Shown: in pieces, positions 29,718 to 38,651 of the stretch
Layout: the number at the start of each line of letters is the position of its first letter
Numbering within the stretch: position 1 is the first letter of the stretch
Assembly: GCA_022508265.1 (NCBI GenBank)
Contig: JAFLVP010000016.1
Coordinates: forward strand, 1-39,536
Direction: 5' to 3'
DNA: 39,536 nucleotides
Source: Clostridiales bacterium
GTDB lineage: Bacteria; Bacillota; Clostridia; Christensenellales; Borkfalkiaceae
Translations under genes and position numbers: made by a program
Notes under the pieces: generated by a model
Databases searched by the model: none
What the model was told of the DNA's origin: nothing
Seen by the model: only the letters and a program-made list of their open reading frames with translations

Positions 29718-31167
29718 AAAATATGCCGAAAAAAGTGCAATACCCCAAAAAATAAAAAGCCTCAACGTTGCAATGTGGGGCTATTTTTGCTTAAACGCAA
29801 TATTAGTAATTTTAATAGTAGTCGTAGGCTTCTACGCAATTGTGGGCATAACGCTTGAAAACAACGCAAGAGACAGGGTTACGCGCGCCGGCAGGGATAT
29901 GGCTGCCGCGCTCAAAACCGGAGTGAGCAGCGATTTGACGGATGAAATACTCAACTATCGCGGCGAAGGCGTAAATTTTTATATCTTCCGCACGGACGGC
30001 AAAAATCTGCAACCGGCAGATTTCGGAGGCGTCTACGACGAGCTGTTCAAAGAAATAGAAAACAGGCTCGGCGACAAAGAAGTGGGCAAGGACAAATTTT
30101 TCCGCACGGGCAATAAAATAAACTACGCGCTCGTCGCAGAAAACAAAAACGGCGAAATACGCTATATACTCGCTTCGTATTCTATGTCAATAGTGCGCGA
30201 AACGGTAGGAACCCTACAATTATGGCTGCTGTTTGCGGGCGGAATTGCAATGCTTTTGGCTCTTCTGTTTTCGTACGAGTTCAGTAAGCACTTGACGCGC
30301 GGACTCAACGTAATGTCCGAAAAGGCGGTAAAGCTTGCGCACGGCGACTACGAAGTGGAGTTCATAAACGCCAACTACAAGGAGATGGCGCAGCTTTCCG
30401 ACAGCTTGAACTACGTGCGCGACGAGGTTAAAAAGAGCGAAGATTTCCAGCGTGAAATACTTGCAAACACCACACACGACTTAAAAACTCCGCTTACAAT
30501 GATAAAGGCGTACGCCTCGATGATAATGGAAATTTCGGGCGACAACCCCGAAAAACGCAATAAGCATTTGCAGGTAATAATTGACGAGTCGGATAGACTT
30601 ACAGGGCTTGTAAACGACGTGTTAAGCGTCTCGAAACTGCGCTCGAATATGGAGGAAATGAACCTCACGGTGTTCGACTTAACCGAGCTTGTGTACGCGA
30701 TAGTCGAAAAATTCGGCTATTTGCAGGAGTCGCAGGGCTACACTTTTATGATAGATATACAGCCCAATCTTTACACCTACGCCGACGAGGAGAAGATATA
30801 TCAGGTTCTATACAATCTTATCGGAAATGCCGCCAACTACACGGGGGCGGATAAGACCGTATACATAAGCTTGAAGAGCAATTTCGACGGAACCATCAAC
30901 GAATTTTTCGTCCGCGATACAGGCAAGGGCATTTCCGAGGAGGAGCTGCCCGAGATTTGGAACAGATATTACCGTGTCAAAGAAAACCATCCCCGCCCCG
31001 TAAAGGGCACGGGACTGGGGCTGAATATAGTAAAGGCGATACTTGAAAATCACTCGTTTGTGTTCGGTGTGGACAGCGAAGTGGGAAATGGCTCGGAGTT
31101 TTGGGTATATTTCCCCGCCGTTCCTCCCGAAGTTTATAACGAAATAAATAATAGCGAAAACAAATAA
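29707..31167 (+). CDS. Sensor histidine kinase
   Basis: 486 aa. Two membrane helices (about 23-46 and 171-191) flank a roughly 125-residue extracytoplasmic sensor. A HAMP-like segment follows (about 192-245), then HisKA with H257 in NTTHDLKTPLTM, and an ATPase domain with NLIGNAANYTG (N box), DTGKGIS and GTGLGLNIVKAI. Translation starts at TTG within the end of the regulator gene (11-bp overlap), implying coupling. It pairs with the preceding regulator. Confidence 0.92.
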   Translation: MKSEKYAEKSAIPQKIKSLNVAMWGYFCLNAILVILIVVVGFYAIVGITLENNARDRVTRAGRDMAAALKTGVSSDLTDEILNYRGEGVNFYIFRTDGKNLQPADFGGVYDELFKEIENRLGDKEVGKDKFFRTGNKINYALVAENKNGEIRYILASYSMSIVRETVGTLQLWLLFAGGIAMLLALLFSYEFSKHLTRGLNVMSEKAVKLAHGDYEVEFINANYKEMAQLSDSLNYVRDEVKKSEDFQREILANTTHDLKTPLTMIKAYASMIMEISGDNPEKRNKHLQVIIDESDRLTGLVNDVLSVSKLRSNMEEMNLTVFDLTELVYAIVEKFGYLQESQGYTFMIDIQPNLYTYADEEKIYQVLYNLIGNAANYTGADKTVYISLKSNFDGTINEFFVRDTGKGISEEELPEIWNRYYRVKENHPRPVKGTGLGLNIVKAILENHSFVFGVDSEVGNGSEFWVYFPAVPPEVYNEINNSENK

Positions 31168-31195
31168 AAATTTTAAAGAGGCAGAATTATAAGGT

Positions 31196-33142
31196 ATGTT
31201 CAAACTCTATAAAAAATTGCGTCCCGTAGATTGGGTGCTTCTTGCCGTGCTTTTGGGGCTTACAATTTTGCAAGTCTACTGTACGATGACCCTCGTAGAT
31301 TTTATGCGCGACCTCGTTCAATCGATACAGTATCTGGGTTACAAAAAAGACCCTGCGCAACTCGGTGAGCTTGGCTACATTGTTCAGACCGTCGGCGGTT
31401 GGGGAAACTGCACTAGAGAGAACCTTACGCGAGTTTTTCAAGAGTTAATGAGCAATCCCGCCTTTTCACAGTTGATAGGCGACGACCCCAAAAAGATTGA
31501 AGAAGCTATCACAATGCTTGTGGGTATTGCAAACGCCGATACGGGGGATATCTGGTTCAACGGCGGTATGATGCTGCTTGTGGCAGCGGGAAGCATGCTT
31601 GCGCAAGTTTCCGTAGGGCTGATAGCCTCGTTTGTGTCGGCAAATTTTTCGCAGAATATCCGCTCGGCAGTCTACAGAAAAGTAGACAGCTTCTCTATTG
31701 CCGAAAACGCCCGTTTTTCAACGCCTTCGCTCATAACGAGAACGACAAACGACGTGCAGCAGGTACAGATGGCGAACATTTTAATGCTTCGTATGGCGGT
31801 TGCCGCGCCCATTACGGCAATTTGGGCGATTTGCAAAATTCAGGCGTCGAGTATGGAGCTCACTTGGGTAACGGTGGTTGCCGTCGCCGTTCTTCTCGTT
31901 TTCCTTTTAATAATGATGCTCTTCGTACTGCCCAAGTTCAAAATCGTGCAAAAGCTCATAGATAAATTAAACGGCGTCTCGCGCGAAAATCTTACGGGCA
32001 TACGCGTTGTCCGCGCATACAACGCCGAGGGCTATCAGGAGGAGAAATTCTCCGTAGCAAACAACAATATTACGAAATTACAGCTATTTACGGGCAGACT
32101 TATGTCTCTTCTTTCGCCCGTAATGATTATAATTATGAACGGCGTTTCGCTTGCAATGTATTGGCTGGGCGCGTCGCTCATAAATAAATCTATCATAGAC
32201 TACGCAACCGTCGTTGCGTTTATGTCGCTGTCCTCGCAGATTATTATGGCGTTTATGATGCTGATGATGATGTTCGTGCTCTGGCCCCGAGCACAGGTTT
32301 CGGCAGACAGAATTAACGAGGTACTCGAAACACCTCTTTCAATCATCGACCCCGAAGAGGAGGCAGAGATAAAGGAGCAGGGCACGGTGGAGTTTAGAAA
32401 CGTATCTTTCCGCTATCCCGACGCCGACAACGACGTAATTCGCGGCATAACCTTCCAAGCCGAACGCGGTCAGACGGTTGCCTTCATAGGCTCCACTGGC
32501 AGTGGAAAATCAACGCTTATAAACCTCGTTCCCCGCTTTTACGACGCAACGGAGGGTGAAGTTTTAGTTGACGGCGTAAACGTCAAGAACTTAAAGCAAA
32601 GAACCTTGCGAAAGCTCATAGGCTACGTTCCGCAAAAGGGCGTGCTGTTCTCGGGCACGGTCAGGGAGAATATAGCCTTCGGCAAGCCCGACTTATCCGA
32701 CGATGAGATAAGAGATGCGGCATTGGTAGCCGAAGCCGACGGATTTGTCTCCGAGATGGAAAAGGGTTACGACTCGGAAATTTCGCAGGGCGGCAAAAAC
32801 GTTTCGGGCGGACAGAAGCAGAGGCTTTCAATTGCCCGCGCCGTTGCGGTTAAGCCCGAAATATTTATCTTCGACGACAGCTTTTCGGCTCTCGACTACA
32901 AGACGGATAAAAAAGTGCGCGAAAATTTGAAAATTGCGGCAGAGGGCGCAACAAAGCTCATTGTCGCACAGCGCATAGGCACCATAATGGACGCCGACCA
33001 AATTATAGTTTTAGACCACGGCGAGGCGGTGGGTACAGGTACTCATAGAGAGCTTTTAATGAGCTGCCCCGTCTACCGTGAAATTGCGCTTTCACAGCTC
33101 TCCGAAAAAGAGCTTGGCATAAGCGCAGAGGAGGTGAAATAA
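31196..33142 (+). CDS. Heterodimeric ABC exporter, subunit with the degenerate ATP site
   Basis: 648 aa, six-helix membrane domain fused to an ATPase. An unusually long extracytoplasmic loop (about 36-115) lies between helices 1 and 2. The ATPase has Walker A GSTGSGKST and signature VSGGQKQR, but Walker B reads IFIFDDSFSALD with Asp in place of the catalytic Glu, and the switch His is Gln (VAQRIGT). These are the expected losses in one half of TM287/288-type exporters. Start ATG 31196 follows AAGG, and the stop overlaps the partner's start (TAATG). Drug or peptide export is likely; the substrate is unknown. Confidence 0.93.
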   Translation: MFKLYKKLRPVDWVLLAVLLGLTILQVYCTMTLVDFMRDLVQSIQYLGYKKDPAQLGELGYIVQTVGGWGNCTRENLTRVFQELMSNPAFSQLIGDDPKKIEEAITMLVGIANADTGDIWFNGGMMLLVAAGSMLAQVSVGLIASFVSANFSQNIRSAVYRKVDSFSIAENARFSTPSLITRTTNDVQQVQMANILMLRMAVAAPITAIWAICKIQASSMELTWVTVVAVAVLLVFLLIMMLFVLPKFKIVQKLIDKLNGVSRENLTGIRVVRAYNAEGYQEEKFSVANNNITKLQLFTGRLMSLLSPVMIIIMNGVSLAMYWLGASLINKSIIDYATVVAFMSLSSQIIMAFMMLMMMFVLWPRAQVSADRINEVLETPLSIIDPEEEAEIKEQGTVEFRNVSFRYPDADNDVIRGITFQAERGQTVAFIGSTGSGKSTLINLVPRFYDATEGEVLVDGVNVKNLKQRTLRKLIGYVPQKGVLFSGTVRENIAFGKPDLSDDEIRDAALVAEADGFVSEMEKGYDSEISQGGKNVSGGQKQRLSIARAVAVKPEIFIFDDSFSALDYKTDKKVRENLKIAAEGATKLIVAQRIGTIMDADQIIVLDHGEAVGTGTHRELLMSCPVYREIALSQLSEKELGISAEEVK

Positions 33143-34938
33143 TGCCGGGACATATGAGATTTGATCCAAACGCGGCAAAGGGCAGCAAAAAGCACCTCTT
33201 TAAGGCAATGAAACCCTATGCGCCGGGTATATTGCTTGCATTCGTATTTATTGCCGCGTCTACGGTCATGGCGGTGCTTGCTCCGCAGTTTGTTAAAAAG
33301 CTTACCAACACCATAGCCGACGGTGCCGCAACCCACGCTATAAATTTAGAGGAAATTGCCAAGATAGGCACAGTCCTTATAATTTTCTATCTTACGGACT
33401 CAATATGCCATTATCTTGCTAACTTTATAATGACTACGGTTACGCAGAGATACGTGCGCCGTATGAGAAACGAAATTTCTCATAAAATAAACCGTGTGCC
33501 CTTAAAGTATTTTGATGCGCACCAGTACGGCGACACGCTCTCTATCATAACCAACGACGTAGACACAGTCGGTCAGTCGATGGATCAGGCAATAGCAATG
33601 TTTATGGCGTCCGTGATGATGCTCGTCGGCGTGTTAATCGCAATGTTTATTACGGCTTGGCAAATGGCGCTCACGGTTATAGCCGTTCTGCCCTTTATGA
33701 TAATACTCATTATGATAATTTCAAAGCTTGCCATGCCGCAATTTGCAAAGAACCAGCGCATCTTGGGCAAGATGAACGGTATAGCCGAGGAGAACTATTC
33801 GGGTCATACGGTAATCAAGGCGTTTGACGCAAGCGACAGAAAGACGGCGCAGTTCGAAAATGCCAATAAAGCGTTGAAAAGGGGAGTGTTCAGGGGTCAG
33901 ACCATTGCAGGCTTTATTCAACCGGCAATGACCTTTATATCCTATTTCTCCTACGCGGCGGTCTGCGTCGTCGGCGGACTTTTGATAAGCAAGGGCGGCT
34001 CGGGCGTAGACCTCGGCACGATATCGGCATTTCTTATGTACGCGCAACTCTTCCAAAGCCCCTTAAACCAGCTTGGTCAGGCTATGAACAACCTTCAGAT
34101 GGCGGCGGGCGCGGCAACCCGCGTGTATGAATTCCTCCAACAGGAGGAGCTATCAGACGAAACGGGCAAGGAGAGAAAACTGCTTGCAAAGGATGGTTCG
34201 GGTTTAATCCGCGGCGAGGTCGAGTTCAAGAACGTAAGATTCGGCTACGACCCCGAAAAAATCATAATTCCCGATTTCTCCGCAAAGGTTGAGGCGGGTA
34301 TGAAGGTCGCAATCGTAGGACCCACGGGTGCCGGTAAAACTACTATGGTAAATCTTTTAATGCGGTTCTACGAGCTTCAGGGCGGCGATATTACTGTAGA
34401 CGGAGTTTCCATAAAGGATATGCCGAGGGAGGAGGTCCACGACATTTTCGGTATGGTCTTGCAGGACACCTGGATGTTCGAAGGCAGTATCCGCGACAAT
34501 ATTCTCTTTTCCAAGAAAGGCGTCTCCGACGACCAACTTGAAAATATCTGCAAGGAGGCGGGCATCTATCATTACGTGCGCACACTCCCCGGCGGACTCG
34601 ACTATGTAATGGGAGAGGACTCCAACGTTTCGGGCGGACAGAAACAGCTGATAACCATAGCCCGTGCAATGGCGGAAAATTCGCCACTTTTAATACTTGA
34701 CGAGGCAACGAGCAACGTAGATACCCGCACCGAAGAGGTAATTCAGCGTGCGATGGATAAACTGACGGAGGGCAGAACGAGCTTTGTAATAGCGCACCGC
34801 CTTTCCACCATCAGAAACGCCGATCTTATCCTCGTTATGAAGGACGGGAATATCATCGAACAGGGCAACCACGAGGCGTTGATGGCAGAAAACGGCTTCT
34901 ACGCCAACCTCTACAATTCGCAGTTTGCAAACGAATAA
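33142..34938 (+). CDS. Heterodimeric ABC exporter, catalytic subunit
   Basis: 598 aa, six membrane helices plus ATPase. Walker A GPTGAGKTT, signature VSGGQKQL, Walker B LLILDEATSNVD with the catalytic Glu, and H-loop IAHRLST are all intact, complementing the degenerate partner. The start ATG overlaps the preceding stop codon and has GAGGAGG 7 nt upstream. A strong terminator follows. Together with the two-component system upstream it forms a sense-and-export locus. Confidence 0.94.
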   Translation: MPGHMRFDPNAAKGSKKHLFKAMKPYAPGILLAFVFIAASTVMAVLAPQFVKKLTNTIADGAATHAINLEEIAKIGTVLIIFYLTDSICHYLANFIMTTVTQRYVRRMRNEISHKINRVPLKYFDAHQYGDTLSIITNDVDTVGQSMDQAIAMFMASVMMLVGVLIAMFITAWQMALTVIAVLPFMIILIMIISKLAMPQFAKNQRILGKMNGIAEENYSGHTVIKAFDASDRKTAQFENANKALKRGVFRGQTIAGFIQPAMTFISYFSYAAVCVVGGLLISKGGSGVDLGTISAFLMYAQLFQSPLNQLGQAMNNLQMAAGAATRVYEFLQQEELSDETGKERKLLAKDGSGLIRGEVEFKNVRFGYDPEKIIIPDFSAKVEAGMKVAIVGPTGAGKTTMVNLLMRFYELQGGDITVDGVSIKDMPREEVHDIFGMVLQDTWMFEGSIRDNILFSKKGVSDDQLENICKEAGIYHYVRTLPGGLDYVMGEDSNVSGGQKQLITIARAMAENSPLLILDEATSNVDTRTEEVIQRAMDKLTEGRTSFVIAHRLSTIRNADLILVMKDGNIIEQGNHEALMAENGFYANLYNSQFANE

Positions 34939-34950
34939 ATTTACAATATT

Positions 34951-34984
34951 AACCCCGCCTGAGCTTGCCTCGGGCGGGGTTTTT
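34951..34984 (+). terminator. Terminator after the ABC exporter
   Basis: AACCCCGCC stem with GGGCGGGGTT, followed by TTTTTATA. Confidence 0.92.
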
Positions 34985-35037
34985 ATAAAAAAATTTAACC
35001 GAAGTTAATAAATTTAAAATAAACGGCAACAATTCGC

Positions 35038-35065
35038 TTGCTTTATAGTGCATACGTGGTATAAT
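35038..35065 (+). promoter_or_regulatory. Promoter of the second ZIP gene, leaderless geometry
   Basis: TTGCTT (35038-35043), 16 bp, TATAAT (35060-35065) with an extended TGG just before it. The -10 ends 7 nt before the ATG; no Shine-Dalgarno. Confidence 0.68.
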
Positions 35066-35072
35066 ACTTTCT

Positions 35073-35933
35073 ATGGACTATCTTGTAATAATCGTAATAA
35101 CGCTCATATCCGGCGTGGTCGGTACGGGACTGGGCGGAGTGATAGGTGCGGTATTAAAACGCGATTCAAATAAAATAGTCAGTTTACTTTTGTCGTTTGC
35201 GGCGGGAATAATGCTTGCGGTAGTGTGCTTTGACTTAATGAACGAGCCCATAGAGATGATGAAGACGGGTACTATGCCCGAATTTACGCCTGTAATCGTC
35301 GTTGTGGCGGTAATTGCCGGTTACGGAGTGGTCTATCTTTTGAACCTGCTAATTGATAAAAAGACAAATCGCGAAGTAAAGCATATCGATGAAAACCACC
35401 CTGCCACAGCCGACGACTTGGACGAGCTTATTCACTCCAATCACTACGAAACGCACAAAAATTCCAAGACCAATTTGTTCGTTGCGGGGCTTGTAATGAT
35501 GTTTGCAATAGCCCTGCACAACCTGCCCGAAGGTATGGTAATAGGCGCGTCATACGCAATTTCAACGGACGCTGCGGCAAGTCTGTTTACGGGAAGCGGC
35601 TTTATTATGGCAGTGGTAATAGGTCTGCACAACCTGCCCGAAGGTATGGCGGTATCCGTGCCCTTAATCTCGGGCGGTATGGGAAAGCCAAAGGCAGTGC
35701 TTTTAACGGCTTTAAGCGGATTGCCTACGGTGCTCGGAGCATTGCTCGGCTATGCTCTCGGCGGAATTAACGATATAATGCTTGTGCTTTCCTTGGGCTT
35801 TGCAAGCGGGGCTATGCTGTACGTCGTTTTCGGCGAACTGCTACCCGAATCCATACTGATGTGGCGCAGTAAGCTGCCCGCGTTCGTGCTCTTTATAGGC
35901 GTGATTGTCGGCTTCCTGCTCGTAATGTTTTAA
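35073..35933 (+). CDS. ZIP family metal transporter
   Basis: 286 aa. About eight membrane helices with two HNLPEGM motifs (His near 149 and 186) that form the metal-transport site, and a His/Asp-rich cytoplasmic loop around 110-135 (KHIDENHPATADDLDELIHSNHYETH) typical of metal-sensing loops in ZIP proteins. It is closer to the ZupT/Zip family consensus than the copy at 1792, which has Gln in the second motif. The metal is unknown. The predicted transcript is leaderless. Confidence 0.9.
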   Translation: MDYLVIIVITLISGVVGTGLGGVIGAVLKRDSNKIVSLLLSFAAGIMLAVVCFDLMNEPIEMMKTGTMPEFTPVIVVVAVIAGYGVVYLLNLLIDKKTNREVKHIDENHPATADDLDELIHSNHYETHKNSKTNLFVAGLVMMFAIALHNLPEGMVIGASYAISTDAAASLFTGSGFIMAVVIGLHNLPEGMAVSVPLISGGMGKPKAVLLTALSGLPTVLGALLGYALGGINDIMLVLSLGFASGAMLYVVFGELLPESILMWRSKLPAFVLFIGVIVGFLLVMF

Positions 35934-35943
35934 ATAAAATAAT

Positions 35944-35971
35944 AAAGTACTCTGTAAATGAGTACTTTTTT
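35944..35971 (+). terminator. Terminator after the second ZIP gene
   Basis: AAAGTACTC/GAGTACTTT with a 7-base loop and T6. Confidence 0.88.
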
Positions 35972-35992
35972 CGTGCAATATATTTAAAATAA

Positions 35993-36016
35993 CGCCCCCG
36001 TCTGTCGACGGGGGCG
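35993..36016 (-). terminator. Hairpin after the SHOCT gene
   Basis: CGCCCCCGTC/GACGGGGGCG with a TGTC loop, immediately downstream of the minus-strand gene; the T-run is weak (GTTATTTT). Confidence 0.65.
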
Positions 36017-36023
36017 CAAATAT

Positions 36024-37037
36024 TTACATTTTATCAATAATGTCCTGTCTCTTTTTCTGATATTCTTCTTCGGTAATAACGCCCTTATCCAACAAGTCCT
36101 TAATTTTTGCCAGTTGTTTCTCGGCGTCGTTTGATACAGGAGCGGAGGGGGTTGCTTGCTTGCTACCCCAACCCGAAGATATTTGCGCGTCGATAAGGTC
36201 AACGTCGCCGTCCGTCAGAGCTTCTAAATCGCCTTTCATAAACAGCTCAATCTCCTTGCGCCTTGCCTGATTTCCGAATATTCCTCCAGCAACCAAAAGT
36301 CCGACTGCCGCAAGAACTGCAATTACCCAAAGTCCCGTAACCGAAATAGGTGCAAACGTACCGCTTGTAAGTCCCGCAACGGTAACGCCGCCAACAAACC
36401 AGGAAAGCCAGAAATCAAGATACAGCGCAGTAATGTACATTACGATACGCAGTCCGAAATAATTTCTGCCGTAGCGCATAGTACTCGTAGCAATAATCGA
36501 GCCAACCGTAACCTGCATAGTGAAAATTATAGATATGCGAAGCATAGTAAAGGTGGTGCCCAAATCGAGGTCTGCAGAAGAATCTTCGATTATCTCGCCT
36601 AAAATTTGCAGCGCAGCGTCGCTGATGATGAATACGGAAATAATCCAAAGCAGAGAGCAAATAGCAATCAGTGCCCAGAAGCCAAACACCACGAACTTAC
36701 GCCAAGGCGCAACGAATTCGCCTTTTGCTGCCTTTCTTCTGTCCCTTTCAAACTCCGTTATCCAGGGAAGGGCCATTCCGCCGCCCGCGCAGACCGCGTA
36801 CACGGAAAATACCAGTCTGAAAAGCCACGCGTGGCGCAATTCGGGCACAACAAATCCCATAATGAACAGTACCGTAGTCAACGCAGCCACCAATATAACT
36901 ACCGTGCGAACGGTGCGGTACAGCTTTGATTTTAACTTGCGGATTTCTCGCAGTGCCTGTCTGTACTCGTCCTGCATCGTGTTGTTTCGGCGATGATATG
37001 AGTTTCCTCCGCCGAAAAACAGATTAAAAAGTCCCAT
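36024..37037 (-). CDS. Polytopic membrane protein with C-terminal SHOCT domain
   Basis: 337 aa. A charged N-terminus with a predicted helix is followed by about six or seven hydrophobic segments (from about 43 to 268), then a soluble tail ending in AEKQLAKIKDLLDKGVITEEE, the SHOCT (short C-terminal) domain. SHOCT domains are thought to mediate oligomerisation or targeting; no enzyme activity is implied. GGGAGG stands 5 nt before the ATG. Its promoter and a roughly 85-nt potentially structured leader are visible upstream. I do not recognise a specific function. Confidence 0.82.
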   Translation of the reverse strand: MGLFNLFFGGGNSYHRRNNTMQDEYRQALREIRKLKSKLYRTVRTVVILVAALTTVLFIMGFVVPELRHAWLFRLVFSVYAVCAGGGMALPWITEFERDRRKAAKGEFVAPWRKFVVFGFWALIAICSLLWIISVFIISDAALQILGEIIEDSSADLDLGTTFTMLRISIIFTMQVTVGSIIATSTMRYGRNYFGLRIVMYITALYLDFWLSWFVGGVTVAGLTSGTFAPISVTGLWVIAVLAAVGLLVAGGIFGNQARRKEIELFMKGDLEALTDGDVDLIDAQISSGWGSKQATPSAPVSNDAEKQLAKIKDLLDKGVITEEEYQKKRQDIIDKM

Positions 37038-37122
37038 AACAACCTCCCATTTTTTTCGCCTAACACTGTGAACATATTAGCACACAATTCTACCGAATTC
37101 TCTCTATTAGGCTGTTTATGTC

Positions 37123-37151
37123 AGTATATCACATAATAGACATTGTGTCAA
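37123..37151 (-). promoter_or_regulatory. SigA promoter of the SHOCT gene
   Basis: On the minus strand TTGACA (37151-37146), 17 bp, TATACT (37128-37123). The spacer contains an imperfect inverted repeat TGACACAAT/ATTATGTGA. The leader carries GCCTAAT/GTTAGGC near its ends. The rest of 37152-37245 is AT-rich with no gene. Confidence 0.75.
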
Positions 37152-37245
37152 GTGTGATTATGTTAGATATTTTTAATAAAATTAACAATTAAATTCCGGC
37201 ATTTATCAAAAAATTATCAACCGTATTTTTTAAATTTAATAACGC

Positions 37246-37275
37246 AAAACAGCACCCGTGTAGGGGGCTGTTTTT
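37246..37275. terminator. Terminator downstream of the lipase gene
   Basis: AAAACAGCACCC with GGGGGCTGTTTTT, loop GTGTA; A-run and T-run on both sides. Confidence 0.82.
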
Positions 37276-37290
37276 ATAGTGTAAAAGTAA

Positions 37291-38025
37291 TTACGTGAGT
37301 ACAATTGCGTGCTTATGGCACGGTAAAGTTTGAATTTGCGGTCGGCATTGCTTTTGCATTTTTTCAAGCTGCTCGATGTAGTTTTCCGCTCTGTGTGAAT
37401 CAATAGGACCGTATTTCGCGTTTTTGCCGATATGTATCAAATTTCCGACGTGCCTGAACCCGAAGATAGCAGGGGGGAGATGAGTAACGATATCCTTGCA
37501 ATTTCTGATAACGTAAAAGTGTTTAAACCGTTCGGAAATCTTGCGTTTAAGACGCCCGTGTACGACGCGCGGACAGCCGAACCCGTATCCGAAAATATTA
37601 TTTGCTATGTCGGCGCGGTGGAATACACAGAACTCATAGCAAAGCAGAGCAAGCGCCGCGCCGTGCGAATATCCCACAATTACAATTCCTTTCACTTTTT
37701 TATTGCAAATCGGACCTTTAAGATATTCTCTCGCAGATTTCCAGACACGCAAAAAGCCGCGGTGGACGTGCCACGTGTTTTCCATATCTTTGTAAGCCTT
37801 TGATGGGAAATCAAAATTATTGCGCCAGTCGACTATTCCGTTGCTGTGCTCAAAAAAGATATACAAAACGTTCCCTCTCATTTCGGAAAAGAAAGACGCA
37901 TCGGTTTTGGGTAGTGTTGTATATTTTACGTTCAGCACTTGTTTAAATAAATCAAGCAAGTTTTCTTGCAATTTTATTCTCCCTTGACAAAATGACTCCG
38001 TGGCATTATATTCAAATATGCTCAT
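37291..38025 (-). CDS. Class 3 lipase-like alpha/beta hydrolase
   Basis: 244 aa. The Lipase_3 pattern is clear: VHRGFLRVWKSA before the active site, nucleophile elbow GYSHG with S120, catalytic Asp D178 in NCKDIVTHLPP and catalytic His H211 in SHRAE. No signal peptide, so a cytosolic or lysis-released enzyme is likely. I chose the Met at 38025; the longer frame from 38127 would run through a terminator hairpin. A CATACAAT lies 14 nt before the start. It sits just beyond the tRNA-Tyr cassette array and may be accessory. The substrate is unknown. Confidence 0.85.
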   Translation of the reverse strand: MSIFEYNATESFCQGRIKLQENLLDLFKQVLNVKYTTLPKTDASFFSEMRGNVLYIFFEHSNGIVDWRNNFDFPSKAYKDMENTWHVHRGFLRVWKSAREYLKGPICNKKVKGIVIVGYSHGAALALLCYEFCVFHRADIANNIFGYGFGCPRVVHGRLKRKISERFKHFYVIRNCKDIVTHLPPAIFGFRHVGNLIHIGKNAKYGPIDSHRAENYIEQLEKMQKQCRPQIQTLPCHKHAIVLT

Positions 38026-38064
38026 CTTTTGTGCGAAAAATTGTATGATTACTTTACAGCATAA

Positions 38065-38094
38065 AAAAAGGACAGGTAAAAACCTGTCCTTTTT
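38065..38094. terminator. Junction hairpin J3
   Basis: AAAAAGGACAGGT/ACCTGTCCTTTTT with an AAAA loop, followed on the plus strand by CGTGGTGGAGCAG. The stem and flank copy the hairpin at the tRNA-Tyr 3' end (39117-39157). Confidence 0.88.
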
Positions 38095-38142
38095 CGTGGT
38101 GGAGCAGTAAATATCAAAATTGTACAATTTGTTTAATTTCTT

Positions 38143-38391
38143 TTAAAAAATATCTTTTTCAGGTTTTATCTGAACATACTTTCCAAGATTAATTCCTTTA
38201 CTAACTTCTCTGTTATATGATTCATATAGTCCAGATTCTTGAATTATATTAGCAATCTTAAAATTTCTATTCACAATAATATCTCCATATTTAATGCCGA
38301 ATAAATGAATCATTAAAACTCGCTCATTGTTAGGTGCATTATCATACATATCCCGCAAAATTTGCCCCAAACTTTTTTCTGAATAAATCAT
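38143..38391 (-). CDS. Small HTH-like domain protein
   Basis: 82 aa, AT-rich coding sequence unlike most of the window. The blocks LGQILRDMYDNAPNNERVLMIHLFGIKYGD and YNREVSKGINLGKYVQIK resemble a small HTH-like family often seen near restriction and other defence genes; that association is from memory and not shown here. GGAGG lies 6 nt before the ATG. It lies between structured repeat R2 and junction hairpin J3, forming one unit of the tRNA-Tyr array. Confidence 0.75.
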   Translation of the reverse strand: MIYSEKSLGQILRDMYDNAPNNERVLMIHLFGIKYGDIIVNRNFKIANIIQESGLYESYNREVSKGINLGKYVQIKPEKDIF

Positions 38392-38484
38392 TTTAACCCT
38401 CCAAAAAATAATTTGCTACATAAATGATAAACAATAATTTACTGTTGTCAAGTATAATATCAATATTTTGAAATATTCATTTAG

Positions 38485-38581
38485 GGGAGGAGGTGGATAT
38501 TGCCGTTTCCCGCAAGCGGGAGCCTCGGCAAACCTTCGTGCTACGCGCTCAGTCGAACAGTGGTTCGAACGCCGAACTCCA
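38485..38581 (-). repeat. Structured repeat R2 with a tRNA-Tyr tail copy
   Basis: About 97 bp. Its plus-strand left end GGGAGGAGGTGGAT (38485-38498) is identical to 14 bp of the tRNA-Tyr 3' end. It shares a 24-bp left block and a 22-bp right block with R1 (39020-39114), with a variable centre. Hairpins: TTGCCG/CGGCAA enclosing CCCGC/GCGGG, and TCGAAC/GTTCGA. GGAGTTCGGC and GCCGAGGCTCC can also pair. Confidence 0.82.
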
Positions 38582-38588
38582 AAACGCA

Positions 38589-38618
38589 AAAAGTAGCACC
38601 CATAAGGGTGCTACTTTT
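38589..38618. terminator. Junction hairpin J2
   Basis: AAAAGTAGCACCC/GGGTGCTACTTTT with an ATAA loop, followed by CGTGGGGGAGCAG, the same flank as J3 and similar to the tRNA-Tyr tail flank. The stem sequence differs from J1 and J3. Confidence 0.85.
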
Positions 38619-38651
38619 CGTGGGGGAGCAGTGATAGTCTAAAACGAACTA

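Noticed and set aside
31196-33142. Degenerate Walker B and H-loop as gene decay
   Set aside because: Loss of the catalytic Glu and switch His in one subunit is the normal state of heterodimeric exporters, and the partner is intact.
38026-38127. N-terminal extension of the lipase
   Set aside because: The extra codons translate the J3 terminator hairpin and show no family similarity.
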